NCBI GenBank assembly: GCA_047638695.1
Contig: JBLINY010000204.1
Location: 1-5,583 of the forward strand
Length of the DNA: 5,583 nt
Reading direction: 5' to 3'
From: JAHECQ01 sp047638695
GTDB taxonomy: Bacteria; Actinomycetota; Acidimicrobiia; Acidimicrobiales; SZUA-35
The notes below the pieces were generated by a model, which was given only the letters and a program-made list of their open reading frames with translations, had not been told where the DNA came from and ran no database searches. A program made the translations under genes and the position numbers. The stretch's first letter is position 1; every line of letters starts with the position of its first letter. Shown here in pieces: positions 1 through 5,489 of the stretch.

Positions 1-60
1 CGCGACGCCGCGCTGTGGATTTTCAGCCCTAACGGCGAGCGCCACGTCGTCAAGCCCTGA
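1..60 (+). CDS. C-terminal end of an unidentified protein (partial)
   Basis: Reading from base 1 in frame 1 gives 19 sense codons and a TGA at 58-60; the peptide ends in LWIFSPNGERHVVKP. Third codon positions are almost all G or C (17 of 19), which matches the real genes here and supports coding. The fragment is too short to name a family. The gene converges on the minus-strand VOC gene, with 113 bases between them. A minus-strand frame is also open across this stretch, but it uses rare ATA, AGA and AGG codons and is less convincing. Confidence 0.6.
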   Translation, partial: RDAALWIFSPNGERHVVKP

Positions 61-77
61 GCACGCGAACCACGACC

Positions 78-95
78 GCTCTCTTATGAGGGAGC
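78..95 (+). terminator. Short hairpin after the first gene, possible weak terminator
   Basis: Bases 78-84 can pair with 89-95 (seven pairs, one of them a T-G wobble) around a four-base loop, 17 bases past the upstream stop codon. The wobble only works in a plus-strand transcript. No T-run follows, so intrinsic termination would be weak. A second small stem (145-159) would form in the minus-strand transcript past the VOC stop, also without a T-run. The rest of 61-173 shows nothing else I can support. Confidence 0.25.
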
Positions 96-173
96 CGAGC
101 TGATCGAGGGGTATGTCATCACCGGCCCACCACGCTTCCTCCACCTCAGCCCAGCCGAGTAGGAGCAGGCGGT

Positions 174-950
174 CTAGACGAGGTACACCCTCAGGCCGGC
201 GACGGCGACTTCGTCGTCGCTCACGTAACAACCGCGGGCTTTGGCTGCGTCGAGGATGGCGCCACGATCGTTGGCCTTCACATCGATGCCGCCAAGGCCT
301 TCGCCGCGTCCGTCAGTGGCTTCGACGAACCGAAGGGTTGCGTTGTCGAGTTCGACTACTGGGTTCCCCGCTGCGTCTACACCCAGGTCGATCTCGGCCA
401 TGTCGGCCCAGCGCTGGGCGAGCGCCTGCGGTTCGGGGCTCTGGAGCTCGGCGGCAGCGATCGACTCGACCAGTTCGGTTCGAACATAGGGCTTCCAGTT
501 TCGGCCGGCCGGGTACCAGGGCCCGCCAACCGCGTCGCCTCCGTCCATCAGCATCTGATCCATTTCGAAGAACGACCCTCCAGTGTCGGCGGGGTGGAGC
601 TGGATGCCGTCGTGACCCTCTTCTGGATGGGTGAGATCCCACGCAACACGAATGCCCAGTTCGGCTGCTCGCTCACGGCGGCGGGCGACGTCGTCGATCT
701 GCGTAATCACCATGTAGCCCGAATCGCCCCCCCGTCGTTCCATGTACCGGCCACCGGCCGTGTCGTCGGTGATCGGTGTGACCACCTCGAGGAACTGAGT
801 GCCGATCGGCCACAGGGTGTTCTTCAGCCCAAACGGTTTGACCCCGGGATCGGTAAAGCAAGCTTCGAGTCCGAGCACCGATCCAATATCCATGGCGGTC
901 TTCTGGAGATCGGCAGTGACGACGGCAATCTGGCGCAGGCGAATCCACAT
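174..950 (-). CDS. VOC-superfamily (glyoxalase-like) protein
   Basis: A 258-residue protein of the vicinal oxygen chelate fold, probably cytoplasmic, since no signal peptide or membrane segment is visible. The N-terminal half has the usual first module: RLRQIAVVTADL at about 4-15, the GSVLGLE helix end, then FGLKNTLWPIG and TQFLEVVTP at about 40-59. The second strand set carries IQLHPADTGGSFFEMD at about 116-131. Residues E55, H119 and E129 sit where VOC proteins often place metal ligands, but Q7 replaces the common N-terminal His or Glu, so metal binding is uncertain. The C-terminal third (about 155-258) looks like a second, degenerate module. VOC members include lyases, dioxygenases, epimerases and resistance proteins, so no substrate can be named. 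It is the last gene of the minus-strand group, 42 bases after the dodecin fusion. It has no Shine-Dalgarno sequence, and TAGTGT lies seven bases before its ATG. Confidence 0.88.
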   Translation of the reverse strand: MWIRLRQIAVVTADLQKTAMDIGSVLGLEACFTDPGVKPFGLKNTLWPIGTQFLEVVTPITDDTAGGRYMERRGGDSGYMVITQIDDVARRRERAAELGIRVAWDLTHPEEGHDGIQLHPADTGGSFFEMDQMLMDGGDAVGGPWYPAGRNWKPYVRTELVESIAAAELQSPEPQALAQRWADMAEIDLGVDAAGNPVVELDNATLRFVEATDGRGEGLGGIDVKANDRGAILDAAKARGCYVSDDEVAVAGLRVYLV

Positions 951-957
951 GAGGCCG

Positions 958-963
958 ACACTA
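958..963 (-). promoter_or_regulatory. Possible -10 element for a leaderless VOC transcript
   Basis: On the minus strand TAGTGT (TANNNT type) is followed by seven bases and then the ATG at 950, so transcription could begin at or next to the A of the start codon. GCGACA lies about 18 bases further upstream and matches four of six positions of a -35 hexamer. This would give the VOC gene its own promoter inside the group. The same hexamer and spacing occur before the hotdog gene at 2056. Confidence 0.42.
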
Positions 964-992
964 TGTTTGGACGACGGGTGGTGTCGCCTCGA

Positions 993-1721
993 TCAACGAT
1001 CTTTCTGGATCACAATCACGGGCACTGAGAAGGCACGCTCGAGTCGATTGGTCAGATCGAGCTTGAGCCAGCGAGACACACCCGGAGCGTGGGTCGACAC
1101 GATTATCTCGTCGAAGCTCGATCGACCCATTACCTGCGTGATGGCAGCGAAAGGATCGGCCCCGCCGATTTCGCTGGACAACATGTCCCGGAAGTCGCTG
1201 AGGCGGTCGGTGAAAGTCTCGAGCCTGGCTTGGGCTCGTTCCCGATCGCGGGCGTGAGCTTCACGCAGACCGACGAGATCGACGGTTGCGTACCCAGAGA
1301 CGGGGTCGCCGGTGACGGCACGAAGACGCTGGGTCTCCTTCGACGGAGTTGCTGGCACCAGCACGTGGAACTCCGACGGACCGGCACTGACCCGCTCGGC
1401 CACCAGGCCAGGGATGACGTCGCCCGCCAACGTCTCGTTGCCGACAATCAAGTACCGGCGAACAGCTACATCGGGGCCACCGGCAACCGGATTGGGACGT
1501 AGCCGATCGATCTGGAAGGCAACCTCCAGCTTGATGCGGTACCGGGCAACGTTGCCGTCAACGATGGTGGTATCCATCTCCATCACATGGGCCTCGTCGA
1601 GTCCCGGGATGGTCTTCGCTGCCTCGGCAACACCGAGGCGGGCAGCGTCCTCCCATGACTTGGCTGACGTAGCAACCAGTCGGATGACCTTGAAGGTCGG
1701 TTCACTGCGGTGGGCGGACAT
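993..1721 (-). CDS. Dodecin domain fused to a Usp-like alpha/beta domain
   Basis: A 242-residue fusion. Residues about 9-72 are a complete dodecin domain: FKVIRLVATSAKSWEDA, VAEAAKTI, an IVDGNVARYRI hairpin and a final KLEVAF strand. Free dodecins are about 65-75 residues and form hollow dodecamers that bind flavin. Here the flavin-stacking Trp position reads E43 (LDEAHV) and the pocket Gln position reads R62 (YRIKL), so classical flavin binding is unlikely. After a Pro/Gly-rich linker (about 75-86), residues 88-242 look like a Rossmann-type alpha/beta domain related to universal stress proteins: RRYLIVGNETLAG, FHVLVPATP, a charged helix at about 152-183, FDEIIVSTHAPGVSRWLKLDL and VPVIVI. If the dodecin part assembles, it would display twelve copies of the second domain (inference). 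The start is supported by AGGG five bases upstream, overlapping the stop of the preceding dodecin gene, which suggests translational coupling. The Usp assignment is by pattern recognition only. Confidence 0.85.
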   Translation of the reverse strand: MSAHRSEPTFKVIRLVATSAKSWEDAARLGVAEAAKTIPGLDEAHVMEMDTTIVDGNVARYRIKLEVAFQIDRLRPNPVAGGPDVAVRRYLIVGNETLAGDVIPGLVAERVSAGPSEFHVLVPATPSKETQRLRAVTGDPVSGYATVDLVGLREAHARDRERAQARLETFTDRLSDFRDMLSSEIGGADPFAAITQVMGRSSFDEIIVSTHAPGVSRWLKLDLTNRLERAFSVPVIVIQKDR

Positions 1722-1726
1722 GCGCG

Positions 1727-1730
1727 CCCT
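1727..1730 (-). promoter_or_regulatory. Ribosome binding site overlapping the dodecin stop codon
   Basis: On the minus strand the TAG stop of the free dodecin runs directly into GG, giving AGGG five bases before the ATG of the fusion gene. The two genes are seven bases apart, so a terminating ribosome sits on the next gene's binding site. This fixes the fusion start and argues for cotranscription. Confidence 0.6.
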
Positions 1731-1962
1731 ATTCCGCTATGTCGCCGGTGAAATCGTCCTCGTGTTTGAACGACAATCGCACCTTTGATCGGAAGAGCAC
1801 GACTTGCCCATCCTCGACAACGACATCTTGTTCAATCACTCGGGCGACTCGTAGGTCACGCAGCGTCTTTGCAGCTTCTGCCACCGCGTTCGACGTCGCC
1901 TTCTCCCACGAGTCGGCACTTGTGCCGATCAGCTCGATGACGTTGTACACGCTTTCGGTCAT
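1729..1962 (-). CDS. Dodecin family protein, flavin-pocket residues replaced
   Basis: A 77-residue dodecin, close to the family's normal length. It has the N-terminal strand VYNVIELIGTS (about 5-15), the SWEKATSNAVAEAAKT helix (18-33), the VEDGQVVLF hairpin (49-57) and a closing strand KVRLSF (60-65). Classical dodecins have a conserved Trp after the helix (LRW or LDW) that stacks on the flavin ring, and a Gln in the next-to-last strand. Here these positions are V39 (LRVARV) and R58 (LFRSKV). The dodecamer fold is plausible, but flavin binding is doubtful and another ligand or a scaffold role is possible. It is the first gene of the minus-strand group and is followed seven bases later by the dodecin-Usp fusion, a paralogue sharing SWE and VAEAAKT. 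The ATG at 1962 is supported by AGGGGG four bases upstream. Confidence 0.92.
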   Translation of the reverse strand: MTESVYNVIELIGTSADSWEKATSNAVAEAAKTLRDLRVARVIEQDVVVEDGQVVLFRSKVRLSFKHEDDFTGDIAE

Positions 1963-1966
1963 TCGG

Positions 1967-1972
1967 CCCCCT
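1967..1972 (-). promoter_or_regulatory. Ribosome binding site of the dodecin gene
   Basis: On the minus strand AGGGGG ends four bases before the ATG at 1962. It decides the dodecin start and contrasts with the divergent gene at 2056, which has no such sequence. Confidence 0.6.
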
Positions 1973-2015
1973 GCTGTTAGTCCCGGTGGTCAGCGACCCT
2001 CGGGGCAGTGGCCGA

Positions 2016-2042
2016 ACAATAACCACTTCCGCTGCTGTTGAA
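2016..2042 (-). promoter_or_regulatory. Possible promoter of the dodecin group in the divergent region
   Basis: The 93 bases between the divergent starts (1963-2055) are locally richer in A and T. On the minus strand TATTGT (2016-2021) fits a TANNNT -10 box, and TTCAAC (2037-2042) is a loose -35 match at a short 15-base spacing. A start near 2009 would leave a leader of about 45 bases carrying the AGGGGG site. The -35 half overlaps the start region of the plus-strand gene, so the two promoters could interfere. Confidence 0.3.
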
Positions 2043-2048
2043 TAGTGT
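2043..2048 (+). promoter_or_regulatory. Possible -10 element for a leaderless hotdog-gene transcript
   Basis: TAGTGT is followed by seven bases (GGCGACG) and then ATG at 2056. No purine-rich binding site precedes ATG 2056, GTG 2047 or TTG 2038. This favours a leaderless start at 2056 over the longer TTG start. No good -35 hexamer is seen. Confidence 0.45.
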
Positions 2049-2055
2049 GGCGACG

Positions 2056-2853
2056 ATGAAATCTGGGTCTGATGAATCTGAGAGCGAACCTGACAGCCCC
2101 GTGCTGCTGCCGCGATACCAAGGTTTTCCGGGTCTGATGCAGGGTGGTTACCTGGCCGGTCTCGCTGCTGGCGACGAACCTGGGCCGACGAGGGTGCAGA
2201 TCCGCAAGCCGATCCGCCCGGGCGATTCGATCGTCCGGGTAGTGGACGGCGACAAGCGCACGGTGACCTTGGGCCAATCGATCGCCATGGTTGCCTTCCC
2301 CGACGAGCTCCGGGTGACCGATCCGGAGCCGCTTGACTCCACCACCGTCGATCAGGCCATGGCGGCGCCGCTGCCCTGGCCAAAGCCCTTTCCCGACTGC
2401 GCTGGGTGTGGTGATCGGGCTGATGGACTTGGCGCCAGTATCAAGCCCTTCGGGAAGCGGATGATCGCCACCTGGACCCCGGGCGCCGATCTTGCGGTGG
2501 GGGGTCAGCATGCAACCGACCGCCTCGTCGGGCATGAGAGTGTCTGGACCGTCGTCGACTGCTTCACGTCCTGGGCACTCTTTGTCGACCCGCCCGCCGA
2601 TGCGTCTGGCAGCTTCGTCACCGGCAACATCGCTTTAGAGCTGCGGAGGCCGCTGCTGACGGGCGTCGACTATGTGATGCAGTCGTGGCGTGAACGCGAT
2701 GTCGAACCTGGCGAGCTTGGCCAAGGTCGCTTCAAGCTCGGAAGCGTCATCGTCGGCGGCTCGATCGAAGATGCCGACGGCATCGTGGCCCTGGCCGACC
2801 AGGAACTCGTTCGTACCTCGGGCTTCGGCATGAATCTGAATCCTCCCGAGTAG
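2056..2853 (+). CDS. Hotdog-fold thioesterase-like protein
   Basis: A 265-residue soluble protein with no signal peptide. The acidic tail MKSGSDESESEPDSP leads into what looks like a first hotdog-type module: FPGLMQGGYLAGLAAG at about 24-39 (central helix with a GGY turn), VQIRKPIRPGD at 47-57 (the typical R-x-P-x-x-x-G strand) and a weaker strand near 70-81. A second module follows FPDCAGCG (about 112-119, a CxxC pair at C115/C118): MIATWTP, SVWTVVDCFTSWAL as its helix, and NIALELRRPLLTGVDYVMQSW at about 191-211. Double-hotdog proteins of this sort are usually acyl-CoA thioesterases or dehydratase-like. No catalytic residue can be assigned, and it may be a non-enzymatic acyl-CoA binder. ATG 2056 is chosen over TTG 2038 because of the TAGTGT box seven bases upstream; the TTG start would add six residues. 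The membrane protein gene follows after 57 bases. Confidence 0.75.
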   Translation: MKSGSDESESEPDSPVLLPRYQGFPGLMQGGYLAGLAAGDEPGPTRVQIRKPIRPGDSIVRVVDGDKRTVTLGQSIAMVAFPDELRVTDPEPLDSTTVDQAMAAPLPWPKPFPDCAGCGDRADGLGASIKPFGKRMIATWTPGADLAVGGQHATDRLVGHESVWTVVDCFTSWALFVDPPADASGSFVTGNIALELRRPLLTGVDYVMQSWRERDVEPGELGQGRFKLGSVIVGGSIEDADGIVALADQELVRTSGFGMNLNPPE

Positions 2854-2910
2854 CCCTGTACCTTCGCGTTTACGGAAACGTTCACAGCGAGGGAAGACGT
2901 CAGCCAACTC

Positions 2911-4515
2911 TTGGCTGGCCAAAGGTGGCGCCGCTTCGCCGGTGCCGACAGCCTGCTGGACCTGATCCGGTTCGGGCTTGTTCTGCCGATCTACGTCGTC
3001 GTTGATCAAGCGACGCAACAGATGGCGTCGCTCACGGCGACGGAGGTGGCAAACCCGGTCCTCGCCGTCACCGCAGCGCGGGCCAACCCACTGTTCTTCG
3101 CCCTGCTGACTGGGCTACTGACTGTTGTTGCTGTCGCCGGGCGAGGCCGGCTCCACATGGGTTGGGCCGATCTCGACAATGGTGCCGTCTTGCGCCTGTT
3201 CGTGGCACCGATCGTGTTCCTCCACACCTGGCGGGCCATAACTCTCGACGTCGACTTCATCACTGGCCAGTGGCACACGATTGATCGGTTGCTCTTGCTT
3301 GGCCTGGCGATCGCCCTCTTACGTTGGCCCATCCTGTTGATTCCGTGGATCCTCGAAGCGCGCCTGCTCAACGTTCCTCTGGAAGCCGTCAGCGGTGCCC
3401 TGTCGTCGCAGAACATCGATGAGCTACTGATCGTTGTTCTCATCGCCGTATCTGCTGCCTTCATCTTGGCCGCCGCCAGCGGCGTTACTAGCGCTGGCCC
3501 AGCTTTGGCCCTGGCCTCCGCCGCAGTAGCGAACCACTTCTTCGTCGCCGGATTCGCCAAGTTGCGACTGGGCTGGTTCGGCCAGAATCAAATTGCCGAC
3601 CTGCCAATGGGCACCTACAGCAACGGCTGGCGAGCGGCGGGCGACGGCACGTGGTCGCAGCGCACCGCCGCTGTCTTCGAACCACTGAATCTTCCGATTC
3701 GGCTGATAACGCTAGCCATCGAGTTCGGTGCCATCTTCGCCATTGTCCACTATCGACTCTTTCGTGTCTGGGTGCTGGCCACCCCCCTCTTCCACGCCGC
3801 CATCTTCGTTGCGACCGGGTTCTGGTTCGGCGAGTGGATCGTCGTCGAGCTCGGAGTCTTCTGGCTGTACTCAACCGAACGATTCGCCTCGACCGTGCGA
3901 GAGAACGCCACAATCGCCCGCCGTCTGTTCTGCATCGTGGTCGTTGCCCTCCCGAGTTTCTTCGTCTTTCACCCGCCACCGTTGGCATGGCTCGATTCGC
4001 CCGTCTCCCACGGCTACCGAATCGAAGCGACCAACGCCAAAGGCCAACCCGTTCACGTGAATCTCTCGGCCTTCGCACCCTTCGAACAAGACCTCTTCTT
4101 CCGATACCTCGATCCCGACAAGATCTACGGCCACGACGTGCTCTACAACCGAGACGTGTTCGAGAACCTGGGCACGGTCAGGGACTTCGACGATCTGGAA
4201 GCTATCGAGGCCGCAAATGTGCCGTCGACCGAAGCCAACGCGGAGGCAACCGAGGCGTTCTTCATCAGCTTCATCGAGTTCACCAACAACCCAATCGAAC
4301 GGCCGTGGTTTCTCATCCAACCCCCGCCACGGTTCTCGACAAGTCGGGCCGATCCGGTGATGAATACCGCTACCACGCCACTCAGCGAGGTTCGGCTGGT
4401 CCGAGTCACACGCATTCACGACCAGCCCGATCTTGGTCTTCGGGAGGAGCAACTGCTGATCGTCGGCCTCGATACAGACGGCCAAGGCGTGGTGCTCGAG
4501 CGGTCGTACCGCTAG
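2911..4515 (+). CDS. Polytopic membrane protein, HTTM/vitamin K carboxylase-like
   Basis: A 534-residue inner-membrane protein. Hydrophobic segments lie at about 16-33, 60-77, 92-110, 125-148, 170-192, 196-216, 262-282, 286-303, 305-320 and 338-355, followed by a soluble, charged C-terminal domain (about 360-534) with many Asp, Glu and aromatic residues. The stretch NHFFVAGFAKLRLGW (208-222), then the later helix LATPLFHAAIFVATGFWF (289-306), resembles the HTTM (horizontally transferred transmembrane) domain related to vitamin K-dependent gamma-carboxylase, which often has a soluble C-terminal half. No carboxylase catalytic residue can be confirmed, so activity is not claimed. TTG 2911 is the first plausible start: no ATG or GTG precedes it in frame after the stop of the previous gene. 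AGGGAAG (2890-2896) lies 14 bases upstream, an unusually long distance, so the start is uncertain. The upstream TAG (2851-2853) is in frame with this gene, with only sense codons between. Confidence 0.8.
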   Translation: MAGQRWRRFAGADSLLDLIRFGLVLPIYVVVDQATQQMASLTATEVANPVLAVTAARANPLFFALLTGLLTVVAVAGRGRLHMGWADLDNGAVLRLFVAPIVFLHTWRAITLDVDFITGQWHTIDRLLLLGLAIALLRWPILLIPWILEARLLNVPLEAVSGALSSQNIDELLIVVLIAVSAAFILAAASGVTSAGPALALASAAVANHFFVAGFAKLRLGWFGQNQIADLPMGTYSNGWRAAGDGTWSQRTAAVFEPLNLPIRLITLAIEFGAIFAIVHYRLFRVWVLATPLFHAAIFVATGFWFGEWIVVELGVFWLYSTERFASTVRENATIARRLFCIVVVALPSFFVFHPPPLAWLDSPVSHGYRIEATNAKGQPVHVNLSAFAPFEQDLFFRYLDPDKIYGHDVLYNRDVFENLGTVRDFDDLEAIEAANVPSTEANAEATEAFFISFIEFTNNPIERPWFLIQPPPRFSTSRADPVMNTATTPLSEVRLVRVTRIHDQPDLGLREEQLLIVGLDTDGQGVVLERSYR

Positions 4516-4546
4516 CTCACCCTCGGCGACTCGGTGCCTCACGCAC

Positions 4547-4552
4547 TAGCTT
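4547..4552 (+). promoter_or_regulatory. Possible -10 element for a leaderless crotonase transcript
   Basis: TAGCTT lies six bases before the ATG at 4559, and no Shine-Dalgarno sequence lies between. This suggests that the crotonase gene has its own leaderless promoter in the 43-base gap after the membrane protein gene. No clear -35 hexamer is present. Confidence 0.4.
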
Positions 4553-4558
4553 CGGCGC

Positions 4559-5362
4559 ATGTCACCGTCGGCGAAAGATACGGATGGAAAACCAGAACAG
4601 GGCGTCAGCGTCCATCGCGATGGTCCGGTCACGGTGATCACGATCGACCGGATCCATGCTCGGAACGCCCTCGATCTTCCGGCGACAAAGGCCCTCGTCG
4701 CTGCGTTTCGCCAGTTCGAGGCCGACGACGAGGCCAAGGTCGCGGTACTCACCGGAGCGGGCGGAGCGTTCTGCGCCGGTGCCGACTTGAAGGAAATGGC
4801 GACCGACGGAGCGGTGTACGAGCCATGGGCTGGCAGCCCCGAGGGGCCAACCAATGCGCCATTGACGAAGCCGATCATCGCCGCCGTCGAGGGGCACGCG
4901 GTGGCAGGCGGACTCGGGTTGGCTGTGTGGTGCGACCTCCGCGTCGCAGCCGAATCAGCGATCTTCGGTGTCTTCTGTCGACGTTTCGGTGTGCCGATGT
5001 CCGACGGCACCACGGTGCGGCTGCCGCGCCTCATCGGTCTGGGTCGTGCCATCGACATGCTCACGACCGGCCGGGCCGTTGATGCCAACGAAGCGAAATC
5101 GATCGGACTCGCCGATCGGATCGCCCCGCACGGCCAAGCCCTCGTCCAGGCAATCGAGCTGGCCAAACAGATCGCCAGTTTTCCCGAGCTGGCGATGCTC
5201 GCCGACCGAGCATCCGCCTACGCACAAGCTGGACTGGTTGATAGCGATGCCATCCGTCAAGAGGCCGCATTCGCCCAACAGGCAAAGGAACGAACGGCAC
5301 AGCATGGCGCGGCCGACTTTGCCAACGGGGCTGGTCGCGGTGGCGAGTTCAGCAATCGTTGA
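4559..5362 (+). CDS. Crotonase / enoyl-CoA hydratase family protein
   Basis: A 267-residue cytoplasmic protein of normal crotonase length. Family landmarks are in order: GPVTVITIDRIHARNAL (22-38), VAVLTGAGGAFCAGADL (61-77, first oxyanion-hole strand), KPIIAAVEGHAVAGG (104-118, second oxyanion hole), CDLRVA (125-130), CRRFGVPMSDGTTVRLPRLIG (140-160) and the TGRAVDANEAKSIGLAD helix (170-186). The CRR-x-GVP-x-x-DG block marks an actinobacterial subgroup annotated as enoyl-CoA hydratase. Against rat enoyl-CoA hydratase, the first catalytic Glu (Glu144, in GGGCEL) falls on G120 (GGLGL), and the second (Glu164, in QPEI) falls on C140. Canonical hydration is therefore doubtful; another crotonase reaction, perhaps using D149, or a binding role is possible. 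The C-terminal tail (about 244-267) is Gly/Ala-rich and poorly conserved in appearance. A hairpin and T-run follow the stop by four bases. Confidence 0.92.
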   Translation: MSPSAKDTDGKPEQGVSVHRDGPVTVITIDRIHARNALDLPATKALVAAFRQFEADDEAKVAVLTGAGGAFCAGADLKEMATDGAVYEPWAGSPEGPTNAPLTKPIIAAVEGHAVAGGLGLAVWCDLRVAAESAIFGVFCRRFGVPMSDGTTVRLPRLIGLGRAIDMLTTGRAVDANEAKSIGLADRIAPHGQALVQAIELAKQIASFPELAMLADRASAYAQAGLVDSDAIRQEAAFAQQAKERTAQHGAADFANGAGRGGEFSNR

Positions 5363-5365
5363 CCC

Positions 5366-5401
5366 GTCGCGGCCTTTTCGTCACTAATCAACCGCGACTT
5401 T
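5366..5401 (+). terminator. Hairpin with short T-run after the crotonase gene
   Basis: GTCGCGG (5366-5372) is perfectly complementary to CCGCGAC (5392-5398), with a 19-base loop, and TTT follows at once. It begins four bases after the crotonase stop. The long loop and three-base T-run make it a modest intrinsic terminator, but the position is right for closing the plus-strand series. Confidence 0.45.
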
Positions 5402-5420
5402 CCTGACCCGCCGAGCGTCA

Positions 5421-5426
5421 TACAGT
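5421..5426 (+). promoter_or_regulatory. Possible -10 element upstream of the small terminal gene
   Basis: TACAGT (TANNNT type) lies downstream of the probable terminator. Transcription starting about 6-7 bases later would fall on the ATG at 5433 and give a leader of about 57 bases before the terminal gene. No convincing -35 hexamer is visible. Confidence 0.35.
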
Positions 5427-5455
5427 TCAGTGATGCGGCGACAACGCCGCTGAAC
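5425..5455 (+). promoter_or_regulatory. Two-part hairpin in the leader of the small terminal gene
   Basis: GCGGCG (5435-5440) pairs perfectly with CGCCGC (5445-5450) around an ACAA tetraloop. GTTCA (5425-5429) pairs with TGAAC (5451-5455) outside it, leaving a five-base bulge on the 5' side. No T-run follows; eight Cs come next. It could be a leader structure, an operator-like site or chance. If transcription starts near 5433, only the inner stem would be in the RNA. Confidence 0.35.
5433..5453 (+). other. Possible leaderless six-codon mini-ORF, MRRQRR
   Basis: ATG at 5433 lies six bases after TACAGT and opens ATG-CGG-CGA-CAA-CGC-CGC-TGA. The peptide is arginine-rich and its codons make up most of the inner hairpin. 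It sits between a probable promoter and the ribosome binding site of the next gene, and its stop codon is in frame with that gene. It may be a leader peptide, but so short an ORF can easily arise by chance. Confidence 0.2.
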
Positions 5456-5477
5456 ACCCCCCCCTACACCCGAAAAG

Positions 5478-5483
5478 AAGGAG
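5478..5483 (+). promoter_or_regulatory. Strong ribosome binding site of the terminal gene
   Basis: AAGGAG (within AGAAGGAG, 5476-5483) ends six bases before the ATA at 5490. It is the best Shine-Dalgarno match in the window. The spacing is ideal for initiation at ATA 5490, long for CTG 5496 (12 bases), and much too long for the first in-frame ATG at 5517 (33 bases). Confidence 0.75.
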
Positions 5484-5489
5484 CTCACA

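Noticed and set aside
1..170. A minus-strand frame open from about 170 to the window edge, with a readable stretch starting VEEAWWAGDDIPLDQLG.
   Set aside because: It overlaps the better-supported plus-strand gene end, uses ATA, AGA and AGG codons unlike the neighbours, and has lower G+C at third positions. No clear start signal was seen. It remains a minor alternative.
113..634. Arg-rich plus-strand ORF opposite the VOC gene.
   Set aside because: The composition is typical of an antisense shadow in GC-rich DNA, and the opposite strand encodes a recognisable VOC protein.
3871..4542. 223-codon minus-strand ORF with a fairly natural composition.
   Set aside because: It is fully antisense to the C-terminal half of the membrane protein; its ordinary look follows from the complementary codon frame, and no family pattern was seen.
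3651..4637. 328-codon plus-strand ORF in another frame of the membrane protein and crotonase start.
   Set aside because: Very rich in Arg, Pro and Ser with no domain pattern; it overlaps two well-supported genes.
5457..5464. A run of eight Cs before the terminal gene, considered as a phase-variation tract.
   Set aside because: It lies outside any supported coding frame and its length is modest. It could just as well be a place for sequence error; noted only because it is close to the odd start codon.
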